6,886 nt of DNA from an uncultured Oscillochloris sp. (GTDB taxonomy: Bacteria; Chloroflexota; Chloroflexia; Chloroflexales; Chloroflexaceae), in NCBI GenBank assembly GCA_903877945.1, contig CAIRFY010000156.1, forward strand, positions 1 through 6,886, given 5' to 3'. Below, piece by piece: positions 1 to 5,890 of this stretch. Both the position numbers and the translations under genes were made by a program. The stretch's first letter is position 1. Every line of letters begins with the position of its first letter. A model generated the notes under the pieces. The model did no database searches, was not told the DNA's origin, and saw only the letters and a list, made by a program, of their open reading frames with translations.

Positions 1-930
1 GCGACCCTGGCGACCCTGACGGTGTTTCTTGCCTCACCGCTGGTCTTCTATACCTACATCGCGATGCCCTGGTCACACGCCAACGGGTTCTTTCTCTTTG
101 CGCTCTTCCTGACGGTGTGGATGCGCGGGCGGGATCGCGAGCGGGGGATGGGCACCTGGGTGCTGCTCGGTCTGATCAGCGGTCTGATGTTCATGACCCG
201 CGAGCAGTTGGGCCTACTACTGGTTATGCCGGCCCTTGAGGCGACCGGGCAGTACGTGCGCAAGCTGCGCGGGCGGGACTGGCTGGGAGCCTGGTGGCTG
301 CTGCTCCGCCATCAGGCGTTTCTTGGCTCGTTGCTCCTGACGATCATCCCGCAGTTGCTCACCTACCAGATTCTCAACGGTCGCCCTAGCCCCTCATCCA
401 CCGTGGCGGGCAAGCTCAACTGGGCGAGTCCGCACTTTTTCGACACATTAATCGACCCGGTTCACGGGGCGTTCCTCTGGAGTCCAGTGCTGGCGATTGG
501 ACTGGTCGGCCTGATCTGGCTCGGTCGTCGCGATCTGGCGCTGGCCGGGATGTGTATAATCGCCTTTATCGCCCAGACCTACATCAACGGCGCGTTTGGC
601 ACCACCTGGCATCTGAGCGGCTCGTTTGGCTTCCGGCGGCTGATCGAGTGTACGCCGATTATTGTGCTTGGCCTCGCTGTCCTCGTTGAGCAGCTTCGCC
701 CACGGGTGGGTACCTGGCCCCTGGTGATCGTCGCGCTGCTGCTGGTCTACTGGAACGTGGGGCTGATCGCCCAGTGGACGATCATCCGCAGGGCGGAGGG
801 GTTTCGCCTTGGGCTGATCTGGGATCGCATGCTCTACTATCAGTTCGTCGAGGTGCCTGGTCAGGTACTCGCAAAGATCCACGATCTGATCTTCAACCGC
901 TGCAAGCTGATGACGAACCAGAGTTGCTAG
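1..930 (+). CDS. Polytopic membrane protein, probable GT-C-type glycosyltransferase (3' part only)
   Basis: The reading frame is open from base 1, so the gene starts upstream of the window; 309 residues are visible, ending at TAG 928-930. A GTG at 22 lies inside the frame and is not a credible start. The protein is mostly hydrophobic, with about eight probable membrane segments (near residues 1-20, 29-43, 56-78, 105-125, 155-178, 180-200, 220-238 and 240-262), separated by basic Arg-rich loops such as MRGRDRERG. The stretches PWSHANGFF, PVHGAFLWSPVLA and FGFRRLIECTP resemble the C-terminal half of the large Chloroflexi membrane proteins related to family-39/GT-C glycosyltransferases, which use polyprenyl-phosphate sugars at the membrane. 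The catalytic acidic motif of that fold sits near the N terminus and is outside the window, so activity cannot be judged. The membrane-protein call is firm; the glycosyltransferase call is an inference. Confidence 0.72.
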   Translation, partial: ATLATLTVFLASPLVFYTYIAMPWSHANGFFLFALFLTVWMRGRDRERGMGTWVLLGLISGLMFMTREQLGLLLVMPALEATGQYVRKLRGRDWLGAWWLLLRHQAFLGSLLLTIIPQLLTYQILNGRPSPSSTVAGKLNWASPHFFDTLIDPVHGAFLWSPVLAIGLVGLIWLGRRDLALAGMCIIAFIAQTYINGAFGTTWHLSGSFGFRRLIECTPIIVLGLAVLVEQLRPRVGTWPLVIVALLLVYWNVGLIAQWTIIRRAEGFRLGLIWDRMLYYQFVEVPGQVLAKIHDLIFNRCKLMTNQSC

Positions 931-963
931 GACAAAGTTCGCGGTAGCTTCACGGTTTGTCGT

Positions 964-1014
964 CGGGCAGCCCTCACCCCCAGCCCCTCTCCCTCACGGG
1001 GAGAGGGGAGATTC
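964..1014 (+). repeat. REP-like GC-rich repeat, copy 1
   Basis: This starts CGGGCAGCCCTCAC, runs through a C-rich segment, and contains a hairpin with 10-bp arms (984-993 pairing with 999-1008, loop 994-998) before ending in GATTC. A near-identical copy lies inverted at 1988-2035. Repeats of this kind (CCCTCACC..CCCCTCTCCC..GGGAGAGGGG) are scattered through many bacterial genomes as REP-type elements. It lies 34 bp past the stop of the membrane-protein gene and may serve as its transcript end, although there is no T-run. Confidence 0.8.
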
Positions 1015-1056
1015 CGCAGCAGGACAAGTCCGACTCCCCCTGGTATCATGTGGGTA

Positions 1057-1116
1057 GGCGGGGAGATCGGTAGCCCCCTGAGGGCCGAACCCTGACGGAG
1101 AGATTGGTCTCCCGCC
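1057..1116 (+). other. Possible structured RNA segment beside the IS110 remnant
   Basis: GGCGGG(G)AGA at 1057-1066 can pair with TCTCCCGCC at 1108-1116 with one bulged G. Inside it, TCGG (1067-1070) can pair with CCGA (1085-1088) around a small CCC/GGG hairpin. A stem-loop series next to an IS110-family transposase could be a relic of the element's non-coding end, where the family encodes its bridge RNA. The fold was found by eye, the GC-rich background makes chance pairing easy, and the transposase is dead, so this is only a weak suggestion. Confidence 0.2.
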
Positions 1117-1135
1117 CCCATATCCTATTCGATTA

Positions 1136-1976
1136 TTGGTTCGACGGCACCGCAGGCTGCACCCGAAACCGAAATTGCCCCCGCAGGCCGAGAGCCTGAG
1201 GATGAGCCAGGTCCAGATAGCCGGCCCCACGAAGAGAATGCAGGGCCACGAGCCCGGATACCAGGGAGTGGGGGAACGGCCGGCATGGCGGGTGCCGCAA
1301 CGAATCAAGGAGTACACAGGAGGCATACCACGTCCTATGTTCTGGGTACGGGAAAGCCTGCTGCGCCACCGCGACGACCTGGAGCAGTTGCTGCGCCAGG
1401 AGTACAACCGCCAGCAGCAACTCGTGGGGTGCCCCGGGGTGTCCAAGGCGGTGCCGCCGAACCTCAAGAAGGTGATCGATGCCTTGGAGGATGCTCTGGC
1501 CGAGGTCGAGGCCGCTATTACCGCCCAGCAGCGGCAGCATGCGTCCCTGGCCGAGGCGGTGCGCCGCGTGCAGACGGTGCCGGGTATTGGCAAACGTAAC
1601 AGCCTGTGGCTGGCCGTGGTGCTGTATCGCGGGCAGACGCTGACGGGGGGCACCGGCACGGCCAAAGGCTTGAGGGCTTTCCTCGGACTCGACCCGACGC
1701 GGCACGAGAGTGGGACGAGTGTGCGCGGCCCGCGTAGCATCTCGCGCATGGGCGGCCCAGGTGCGTCGGCTGTTGTTCCTGGGTGCCCTGGGCGGGGTGC
1801 GGGGCAAGAATCCCCTGCGTACCTTTTACCAGCGCCTGGTCGATGCGCGTAAACCGAAGATGGTGGCCCTGGTGGCGGCCGCACGCAAGATTCTGTGTTG
1901 GGCCTGGGTGGTGTTTCAGCATCAGACGACCTTTGATCCGGCGAAAGTAGCTTCCAACGTGGCCGTAGCCCCTTGA
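1136..1976 (+). pseudogene. IS110-family transposase remnant, truncated and frameshifted
   Basis: The central and C-terminal parts of an IS110-family (DEDD) transposase are recognisable. First comes an Arg/Glu-rich helical stretch from about 1336 (RESLLRHRDDLEQLLRQE). The Transposase_20-type C-terminal domain follows: VPGIG near 1580, FLGLDPTRHESGTS near 1680, then RSISRMG. The frame then shifts by +1 near 1748-1757 (one extra base or two lost) and continues in the frame ending at TGA 1974-1976, with AQVRRLLFLGALGG, NPLRTFYQRL and KMVALVAAARKIL, which match the family's tail. The N-terminal RuvC-like domain with the first catalytic acidic residues is missing; residues before about 1300 resemble nothing I know. 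The gene therefore cannot make a working transposase. In this family the catalytic Ser lies in the C-terminal domain, and the ESGTS segment survives. The remnant sits between two inverted REP-like repeats. Confidence 0.82.
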
Positions 1977-1987
1977 CATGGATGAGA

Positions 1988-2035
1988 GAATCTCTCCCAC
2001 TCAGGGAGAGGGGGCTGGGGGGTGAGGGCTGCCCG
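1988..2035 (-). repeat. REP-like GC-rich repeat, copy 2 (inverted)
   Basis: On the minus strand this reads CGGGCAGCCCTCACC, then a C-rich segment, a short hairpin (1992-1998 pairing with 2004-2010) and ATTC. It matches copy 1 at 964-1014 apart from a few single-base length differences in C-runs, a changed loop and a short deletion beside the hairpin. The two copies face each other across about 970 bp that hold the transposase remnant. Confidence 0.8.
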
Positions 2036-2038
2036 CTA

Positions 2039-2097
2039 GGCATACGACGCCCGCTAAAGCGGGCTAACCTAGCCCGTTTTAGCGGGCGTCGTATGCC
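2039..2097. repeat. Long hairpin with 28-bp arms
   Basis: Bases 2039-2066 and 2070-2097 are inverted repeats of 28 bp separated by only 3 bases (ACC). They differ at one position, which still forms a G-U pair in RNA (G2059 opposite T2077 or nearby). Each arm also contains its own small inverted repeat of the type GCCCGCT-AA-AGCGGGC. The sequence can therefore form one long hairpin or two short ones. A third, bulged hairpin follows at 2100-2122. It begins 3 bp after the REP-like copy 2. It lacks a T-run and so is not a classical terminator; a small non-coding repeat element is the likelier identity. Confidence 0.85.
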
Positions 2098-2099
2098 CA

Positions 2100-2263
2100 G
2101 CCCGCCCGTTTACGGGCCGGGCGCTCGATGTGACAGGGTGACTTTTGCGGTAGTGCGTATTAACCTTAACTCCCCCGGCGTTGCTGTTCCAATAGAACCT
2201 TTGCCGCCTCCAGACGGTACACACATTGATGAGTGCCGTGTACTGCGCGAAGGGAGGCGCATC
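2100..2263 (+). other. Spacer upstream of the comEA-like gene
   Basis: This spacer has a bulged hairpin at 2100-2122 (GCCCGCCCGT pairing with ACGGGCCGGGC) and an inverted repeat GTACAC (2217-2222) / GTGTAC (2238-2243) just ahead of the ribosome-binding site. No convincing promoter was found by eye. Confidence 0.4.
2251..2257 (+). promoter_or_regulatory. Ribosome-binding site that fixes the comEA start
   Basis: AGGGAGG lies 6 bases before ATG 2264. The open frame runs back to about 1973, through the REP-like repeat and the long hairpin. This site, together with the membrane-anchor sequence right after the ATG, sets the start at 2264. Confidence 0.8.
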
Positions 2264-2917
2264 ATGTCTGAAGGTGTGATCTGGTGGCGGCGTCCGCGCC
2301 TGCTTGCCGCCGTCGCCTGTGTCATGATTGGTTTGGCCATCATGGTGGGCGGGCCAGCTCTGCGTGGCGCAGTGACGCCAACTGTCCCAACGCCGGTCAA
2401 TGATCTGGGATCGGCATTCCTCGACGTACCCGAAGATCCGACACCCAGCGTCGTCTCGGAATCGCCTGCCCCGGTCGAGCTGATCGTGTATGTGAGCGGG
2501 GCCGTTGCGGTACCTGATGTCTATCGGCTGCCGGAAGGGGCGCGGGTGAAGGACGCGGTGCTGGCCGCAGGCGGGCTGCGCGGCGATGCGGCCAGCGAGA
2601 ACGTGAATCTTGCGGCACCGCTCAGTGATGCTCAGCATGTTCACGTCCCGCATATCGGTGAGGCTGCGCTCCCAGCCGACCCGTCGGCATCTGCGCCTGC
2701 TGGTCAGCCCACATCCGGCGGGCTGATCAATCTTAACCAGGCCAACACCACAGACCTGGAGGAGTTGCCGGGGGTCGGTCAGGCCATCGCCGCACGGATC
2801 GTGGCCTATCGCACGCAGCAGGGATCATTCCAGTCTGTCGAGGATCTCCAGAACGTCACCGGGATCGGCGCGAAGCTCTTTGCTAAGATCAGCCCGCTGG
2901 TGACGGTCGGGCCGTAA
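2264..2917 (+). CDS. comEA: ComEA-like membrane-anchored SLBB/helix-hairpin-helix DNA-binding protein
   Basis: The 217-residue protein has a short basic N terminus (WWRRPR) and one membrane segment (about residues 12-30). A Pro-rich low-complexity linker follows (38-70), then an SLBB domain (72-129; VYVSGAVAVPDVYRLPEG, AAGGL, NLAAPLSD). After a second Ala/Pro/Ser linker (134-152) comes a tandem helix-hairpin-helix domain (154-215) with INLNQANTTDLEELPGVG and VTGIGAKL. This order and size are typical of ComEA, the membrane-bound receptor that binds double-stranded DNA outside the membrane during natural transformation. ComEC, the usual partner channel, is not in the window. The spacer to pyk is 74 bp, so co-transcription with pyk is possible. 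Some SLBB-HhH proteins have no proven role in transformation, so the domain call is strong and the uptake role is inferred. Confidence 0.88.
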   Translation: MSEGVIWWRRPRLLAAVACVMIGLAIMVGGPALRGAVTPTVPTPVNDLGSAFLDVPEDPTPSVVSESPAPVELIVYVSGAVAVPDVYRLPEGARVKDAVLAAGGLRGDAASENVNLAAPLSDAQHVHVPHIGEAALPADPSASAPAGQPTSGGLINLNQANTTDLEELPGVGQAIAARIVAYRTQQGSFQSVEDLQNVTGIGAKLFAKISPLVTVGP

Positions 2918-2978
2918 TTGGATTGCCGATTGCTGATTGGAATCACGTCTTGCGCTCAGTCCACAATCCACAATTCTG
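2918..2978 (+). repeat. Degenerate 7-bp repeats of opposite polarity in the comEA-pyk spacer
   Basis: GATTGCC, GATTGCT and GATTGGA run in tandem at 2921-2941. After 19 bases, CCACAAT occurs twice in tandem at 2961-2974. The left units have the form GATTNNN and the right ones NNNCAAT, so the two halves are roughly inverted, the same design as the longer array at 5891-6013. The ribosome-binding site of pyk follows at once (GAAGGGGAA, 2978-2986). Confidence 0.65.
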
Positions 2979-2991
2979 AAGGGGAACATGT

Positions 2992-4416
2992 ATGCGTCGA
3001 ACCAAGATTGTCGCCACGTTAGGCCCGGCCACCAATACGCTGGAGCGGATTGCCGAGATGATCCAGGCCGGGATGAATGTCGCCCGACTGAACTTCTCCC
3101 ACGGTACCCACGCCGAACATGCCGCTCGTATTGCGATGGTGCGCCGCGCCGCTGCCGAGTGCGGCAGGCATGTCGCCATCCTTCAGGATCTTCAGGGGCC
3201 GAAGATTCGTACCGGCCCGCTGGAGGGTGGTTTCCCGGTGGATCTGATAGTCGGCGCACGCTTTGTGATCACTATCGACCCGGTGATCGGCAGTGCTGAT
3301 AAGGTCAGTACCACGTACCAGGCTCTGCCACGCGATGTGCGTCCGCACGACCGCGTCCTGCTTTCGGATGGCCTGATCGAGCTGAGAGTAATCGCCCACA
3401 GCGACACGGATGTGGTGACGGAGGTCGTCCACGGCGGGCGGCTCAAGGAACACCAGGGCATCAATCTGCCTGGCGTGCGGGTGAGCGCCCCAGCCGCCAC
3501 CGCGAAAGATCTCGTCGATCTCCAGTTTGGTCTGGAGCAGGATGTGGATTACGTGGCACTCTCGTTCGTGCGGAATGCTAACGATATTGTTCAGATCAAA
3601 GAGATCATTCGGCAGGCCGGTAAGAATACCCCGGTGGTGGCGAAAATCGAGCGCCCCGAAGCTCTCGATGTGCTGCCCGCCATCTTGGCGGTCACCGATG
3701 CGATTATGGTGGCTCGTGGCGACCTGGGCGTCGAGATGCCGCCCGAGCGGGTTCCTCTGGTACAAAAGCAGATCATTGACGCAGCGAATCGCGCCCTGAT
3801 TCCGGTGATCACGGCAACGCAGATGCTTGAGTCGATGATCCAGAACCCGCGACCCACCCGCGCCGAGGCCAGTGATGTGGCCAATGCCATCATCGACGGC
3901 ACTGATGCGGTGATGCTCAGCGGCGAGACGGCCGCCGGAAGTTACCCGATTGAGTCAGTTGAGATGATGGCCCTGATCGCCGACGAGATCGAGCTGAACG
4001 GGCGATTTAGCGGCCATCACGCGACGCCGCGCTGGGCGCTGCCCGAGGTGCAGAGTACCCCGCGTGCCATTGCTGCCGCTGCCTGTACGATCTCCCAATC
4101 CTTGCCGGTGCGCGCTATTGCCGTCCTCACCCAGAATGGCACCAGCGCCCGTCTGGTCTCTCATTATCGTCCGAATGTGCCTATCATCGCCTTCTGCGCG
4201 AGCGCCGAGACATGTCGGCGCACCAGTCTCTACTGGGGTGTGCTGCCGCTGGAGATCGAGGCCCACGACCGGCTCGATGAGATTGAGAAGCGCATCCGGG
4301 TGATCTTGCGAGATCGTGGTCTGGGGCAGCAGGGCGACCAGGTGGTACTCACCGGTGGTCACCCGACCTACCGCCACGGCCCGACGAACTTTCTTAAGGT
4401 TATATTGATTGAGTAG
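2992..4416 (+). CDS. pyk: Pyruvate kinase
   Basis: This enzyme makes pyruvate and ATP from phosphoenolpyruvate and ADP in the last step of glycolysis, in the cytoplasm. The 474-residue length is normal for bacterial forms. Barrel domain: RRTKIVATLGPA (2-13), NFSHG (34-38, with Arg32) and LQDLQGPKIRTG (64-75). The lid (B) domain covers about 76-168. Back in the barrel are VAKIE (217-221, catalytic Lys218 and metal ligand Glu220), ARGDLGVE (241-248, metal ligand Asp244), ITATQMLESM (273-282) and PTRAEASDVANAI (288-300). The C-terminal domain (about 355-474) ends with GGHPTYRHGPTNFLKV. All key residues are present. The start is set by GAAGGGGAA ending 5 bases before ATG 2992; another ATG at 2988 is out of frame. 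A strong terminator follows the stop by 16 bases. The extra PEP-utiliser-like C-terminal domain seen in some Bacillus-type enzymes is absent. Confidence 0.97.
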   Translation: MRRTKIVATLGPATNTLERIAEMIQAGMNVARLNFSHGTHAEHAARIAMVRRAAAECGRHVAILQDLQGPKIRTGPLEGGFPVDLIVGARFVITIDPVIGSADKVSTTYQALPRDVRPHDRVLLSDGLIELRVIAHSDTDVVTEVVHGGRLKEHQGINLPGVRVSAPAATAKDLVDLQFGLEQDVDYVALSFVRNANDIVQIKEIIRQAGKNTPVVAKIERPEALDVLPAILAVTDAIMVARGDLGVEMPPERVPLVQKQIIDAANRALIPVITATQMLESMIQNPRPTRAEASDVANAIIDGTDAVMLSGETAAGSYPIESVEMMALIADEIELNGRFSGHHATPRWALPEVQSTPRAIAAAACTISQSLPVRAIAVLTQNGTSARLVSHYRPNVPIIAFCASAETCRRTSLYWGVLPLEIEAHDRLDEIEKRIRVILRDRGLGQQGDQVVLTGGHPTYRHGPTNFLKVILIE

Positions 4417-4431
4417 CGGTCAGTAGGTGTC

Positions 4432-4482
4432 GATCAAAAAAAGGCGGGTGGGCAGATTTTGCCCGCTCGCCTTTTTTTGATC
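4432..4482 (+). terminator. Strong intrinsic terminator after pyk, symmetrical
   Basis: Bases 4432-4453 pair with 4461-4482 in a 22-bp stem that includes two G-T wobbles, around a 7-base loop. The outer 15 bp (GATCAAAAAAAGGCG and its complement) are perfect. An A7 run on the left and a T7 run on the right give a T-tract on either strand, so it could stop transcription from both directions. No minus-strand gene is visible downstream, so its main job is probably to isolate pyk from the nif region. Confidence 0.92.
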
Positions 4483-4494
4483 AGGTATGTCATC

Positions 4495-4599
4495 ATTGCA
4501 CAAGGCGACTTGTTACTATTGAACAGTAAAATAGTTGACGGCATATCCCATTGAACTGATATGTTACTATTGTACAAGACGATTTATTGGTATTAGACA
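4495..4599 (+). repeat. Imperfect direct repeats with operator-like TGTTACTATTG motifs
   Basis: A 31-base stretch at 4495-4525 recurs at 4569-4599 with about 8 mismatches, mostly transitions. Separately, TGTTACTATTGAACA (4511-4525) and TGTTACTATTGTACA (4562-4576) differ at one base. Each is a rough dyad (TGTT..AACA and TGT..ACA), and they are 51 bp apart, about five helical turns. Between them lies a TTGACG hexamer at 4535-4540. Binding by a regulator is an inference. Confidence 0.55.
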
Positions 4600-4691
4600 T
4601 CTAATTGTGAAGATTTCTTCGTGCCTCCTGATTTTTTATTGCACCAAAACACAATGGTTGGTAGATCTTAACTAAAAAACGACATAAACCG
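4600..4691 (+). other. AT-rich gene-free stretch upstream of the nif promoter
   Basis: No ORF with start-site support is present. It is clearly more AT-rich than the flanking genes. Two small inverted repeats are visible: GAAGA-TT-TCTTC at 4609-4620 and ACCAA-N10-TTGGT at 4643-4662. Either could be a protein-binding site, but short dyads are common by chance in AT-rich DNA. Confidence 0.35.
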
Positions 4692-4721
4692 TTGCGGAAG
4701 TCGGCAAACATATGCTATACT
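4692..4721 (+). promoter_or_regulatory. Candidate nifH promoter with extended -10
   Basis: TTGCGG (4692-4697) and TATACT (4716-4721) are 18 bases apart. TG at 4713-4714 gives an extended -10 (TGCTATACT). The -10 matches the vegetative sigma consensus at 5 of 6 positions; the -35 is weak at 3 of 6, which suits an activated or regulated promoter. The predicted RNA start is about 4728, giving a leader of roughly 330 nt. No sigma-54-type -24/-12 element was seen. Confidence 0.5.
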
Positions 4722-4722
4722 C

Positions 4723-4755
4723 CACACATAACCGAGAAGGAACGCACACATAACC
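4723..4755 (+). promoter_or_regulatory. Direct repeat CACACATAACC x2 at the predicted nifH transcript start
   Basis: CACACATAACC occurs exactly at 4723-4733 and 4745-4755, 22 bp apart (about two helical turns), immediately after the -10 element. A position over and just past the start site is typical of a repressor operator, but no regulator can be named from sequence alone. Confidence 0.5.
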
Positions 4756-5047
4756 ATATCACCAACGCTGGTTGAGAATAAAGACGTTTCTTCCAGCGGT
4801 TAGCCCCCTCAGTCTACGTAGACATTACATCGACGTACCTCATCAGCGCCGCCCCCCTGCATTGACGCAGTTCACAGCCCAGTTCTCAAGCTCAGACAAA
4901 AGCAATCACGCGAGACCGTGCAGACTGCCTTTGTCACCAGGAGCCGGGGGTTTTCACCCCACGGCGAGTTGCCCGGCTCACCACCGGTGCAGCCGGGCGA
5001 TGCTGTGCCTTACACCATACGCCTGTAACCAGATGTTGAAACCATAC
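4756..5047 (+). promoter_or_regulatory. Long structured nifH leader (candidate 5' UTR)
   Basis: If transcription starts near 4728, this is untranslated leader. It holds a perfect 12-bp palindrome GTCTACGTAGAC (4812-4823). One hairpin, at 4933-4955, pairs GCCGGGGGT with ACCCC-A-CGGC around a 4-base loop with one bulge. A second has perfect 8-bp arms GCCCGGCT (4971-4978) and AGCCGGGC (4991-4998); its loop contains the palindrome CACCGGTG. A 92-codon frame (4772-5050, TTG start) has no ribosome-binding site and no recognisable protein features. I matched no known riboswitch class by eye. The hairpins could protect or process the nifH message. Confidence 0.45.
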
Positions 5048-5061
5048 TGAGGAGCAAGATC

Positions 5062-5883
5062 ATGCGGCAAGTAGCATTCTACGGCAAGGGCGGGATCGGC
5101 AAGTCTACCACTCAACAGAACACTGCGGCCGCGTTGGCTTCCATGGGCAACAAAATTATGGTGGTTGGCTGCGACCCCAAGGCCGATTGTACGCGGCTGC
5201 TCCTGGGCGGCACGCGCCAGCCTTCGGTACTCGACACCCTGCGCGACATCGGCCCGTCCAGCGTCCAGCTTGATACGGTACTGGTCAAGGGCTACGGCGG
5301 TGTGAAGTGCGTTGAGTCGGGCGGCCCCGAGCCCGGTGTCGGCTGCGGCGGTCGCGGTGTGATCACCGCAATCCAGACCCTGGAGACGCTGGGTGCCTAC
5401 AAAGAGGATCTTGACTACGTCTTCTACGACGTACTGGGCGACGTGGTCTGCGGTGGTTTCGCAATGCCTATCCGCGAGGGCTACGCCCGCGAGATCTACA
5501 TCGTGTGCTCAGGCGAGTATATGGCGCTCTTCGCCGCCAATAATATCGCTAAGGGCATCAGGAAGTTCGGCGAGCGCGGCTACGCCCGCCTCGGCGGCCT
5601 GATCTGCAACTCGCGTATGGTCGAGAACGAGCGTGAGATGGTCTCGGAGTTTGCCAAGCGCATCAACACCAAGATGATCCACTTCGTCCCGCGTAGCAAG
5701 GATGTCCAGCGTGCGGAGATCAATCGCAAGACGGTGATTGACTTCGACCCCACGCTGCCCCAGGCCGACGAGTACCGCAAGCTGGCCAACGAGATCAATG
5801 TGAACGAGGATTTCACCATCCCCACGCCGATTGGCCAGGACGAGCTTGAGGACCTGATGCGCGACTACGGGATCGTGGACTAG
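5062..5883 (+). CDS. nifH: Nitrogenase iron protein (dinitrogenase reductase)
   Basis: The protein is a homodimer that hydrolyses MgATP and passes electrons one at a time to the MoFe protein; it is also needed for cofactor and P-cluster maturation. At 273 residues it is full length for the compact NifH group. The P-loop is GKGGIGKS (8-15, Lys14). DPKADCTR is at 38-45, and switch II DVLGDVVCGGFAMP at 123-136. The two Cys per subunit that hold the shared [4Fe-4S] cluster are Cys95 (PGVGCGGRGV) and Cys130. Arg98 is the site that DraT ADP-ribosylates in organisms with that system. These motifs favour NifH over its relatives BchL and the CfbC/NflH group. The start follows GAGGAG (5049-5054) at good spacing. 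Whether the partner enzyme is the Mo, V or Fe-only type cannot be settled from NifH alone; the neighbouring nifB fits the standard Mo system. Confidence 0.97.
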   Translation: MRQVAFYGKGGIGKSTTQQNTAAALASMGNKIMVVGCDPKADCTRLLLGGTRQPSVLDTLRDIGPSSVQLDTVLVKGYGGVKCVESGGPEPGVGCGGRGVITAIQTLETLGAYKEDLDYVFYDVLGDVVCGGFAMPIREGYAREIYIVCSGEYMALFAANNIAKGIRKFGERGYARLGGLICNSRMVENEREMVSEFAKRINTKMIHFVPRSKDVQRAEINRKTVIDFDPTLPQADEYRKLANEINVNEDFTIPTPIGQDELEDLMRDYGIVD

Positions 5884-5890
5884 TTGCGGG

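Noticed and set aside
994..2043. Long minus-strand open frame of 349 codons across the transposase remnant
   Set aside because: It runs antisense to the recognisable IS110 match and through both repeat edges. Its translation is Pro/Arg/Ser-rich with no domain pattern, typical of a GC-rich shadow frame.
1973..2263. Upstream extension of the comEA-like frame by 97 codons
   Set aside because: It would be translated from the REP-like repeat and long hairpin, with no ribosome-binding site at a start, and it would bury the N-terminal membrane anchor. ATG 2264 has a clear AGGGAGG.
2937..3299. 120-codon frame starting ahead of pyk
   Set aside because: It overlaps the pyk start in another frame and its product is an Arg/Cys-rich shadow; pyk is complete with all its motifs.
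4772..5050. 92-codon plus-strand frame in the nifH leader
   Set aside because: It has a TTG start with no ribosome-binding site, ends only 11 bases before nifH, spans the leader hairpins, and has an amino-acid make-up with no recognisable fold.
4483..5061. Sigma-54 (-24/-12) promoter or NifA site for nifH
   Set aside because: I looked for TGGC-N-TTGC-type elements and the TGT-N10-ACA activator pattern at the usual places. No convincing promoter match was found; the TGT..ACA-like dyads at 4511 and 4562 have the wrong spacing.
4728..5061. Known riboswitch (Moco, fluoride, TPP or cobalamin class) in the nifH leader
   Set aside because: Hairpins are present, but the conserved core bases of those classes were not found by eye. 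GGGCGATGC at 4995-5003 only superficially resembles the fluoride core.
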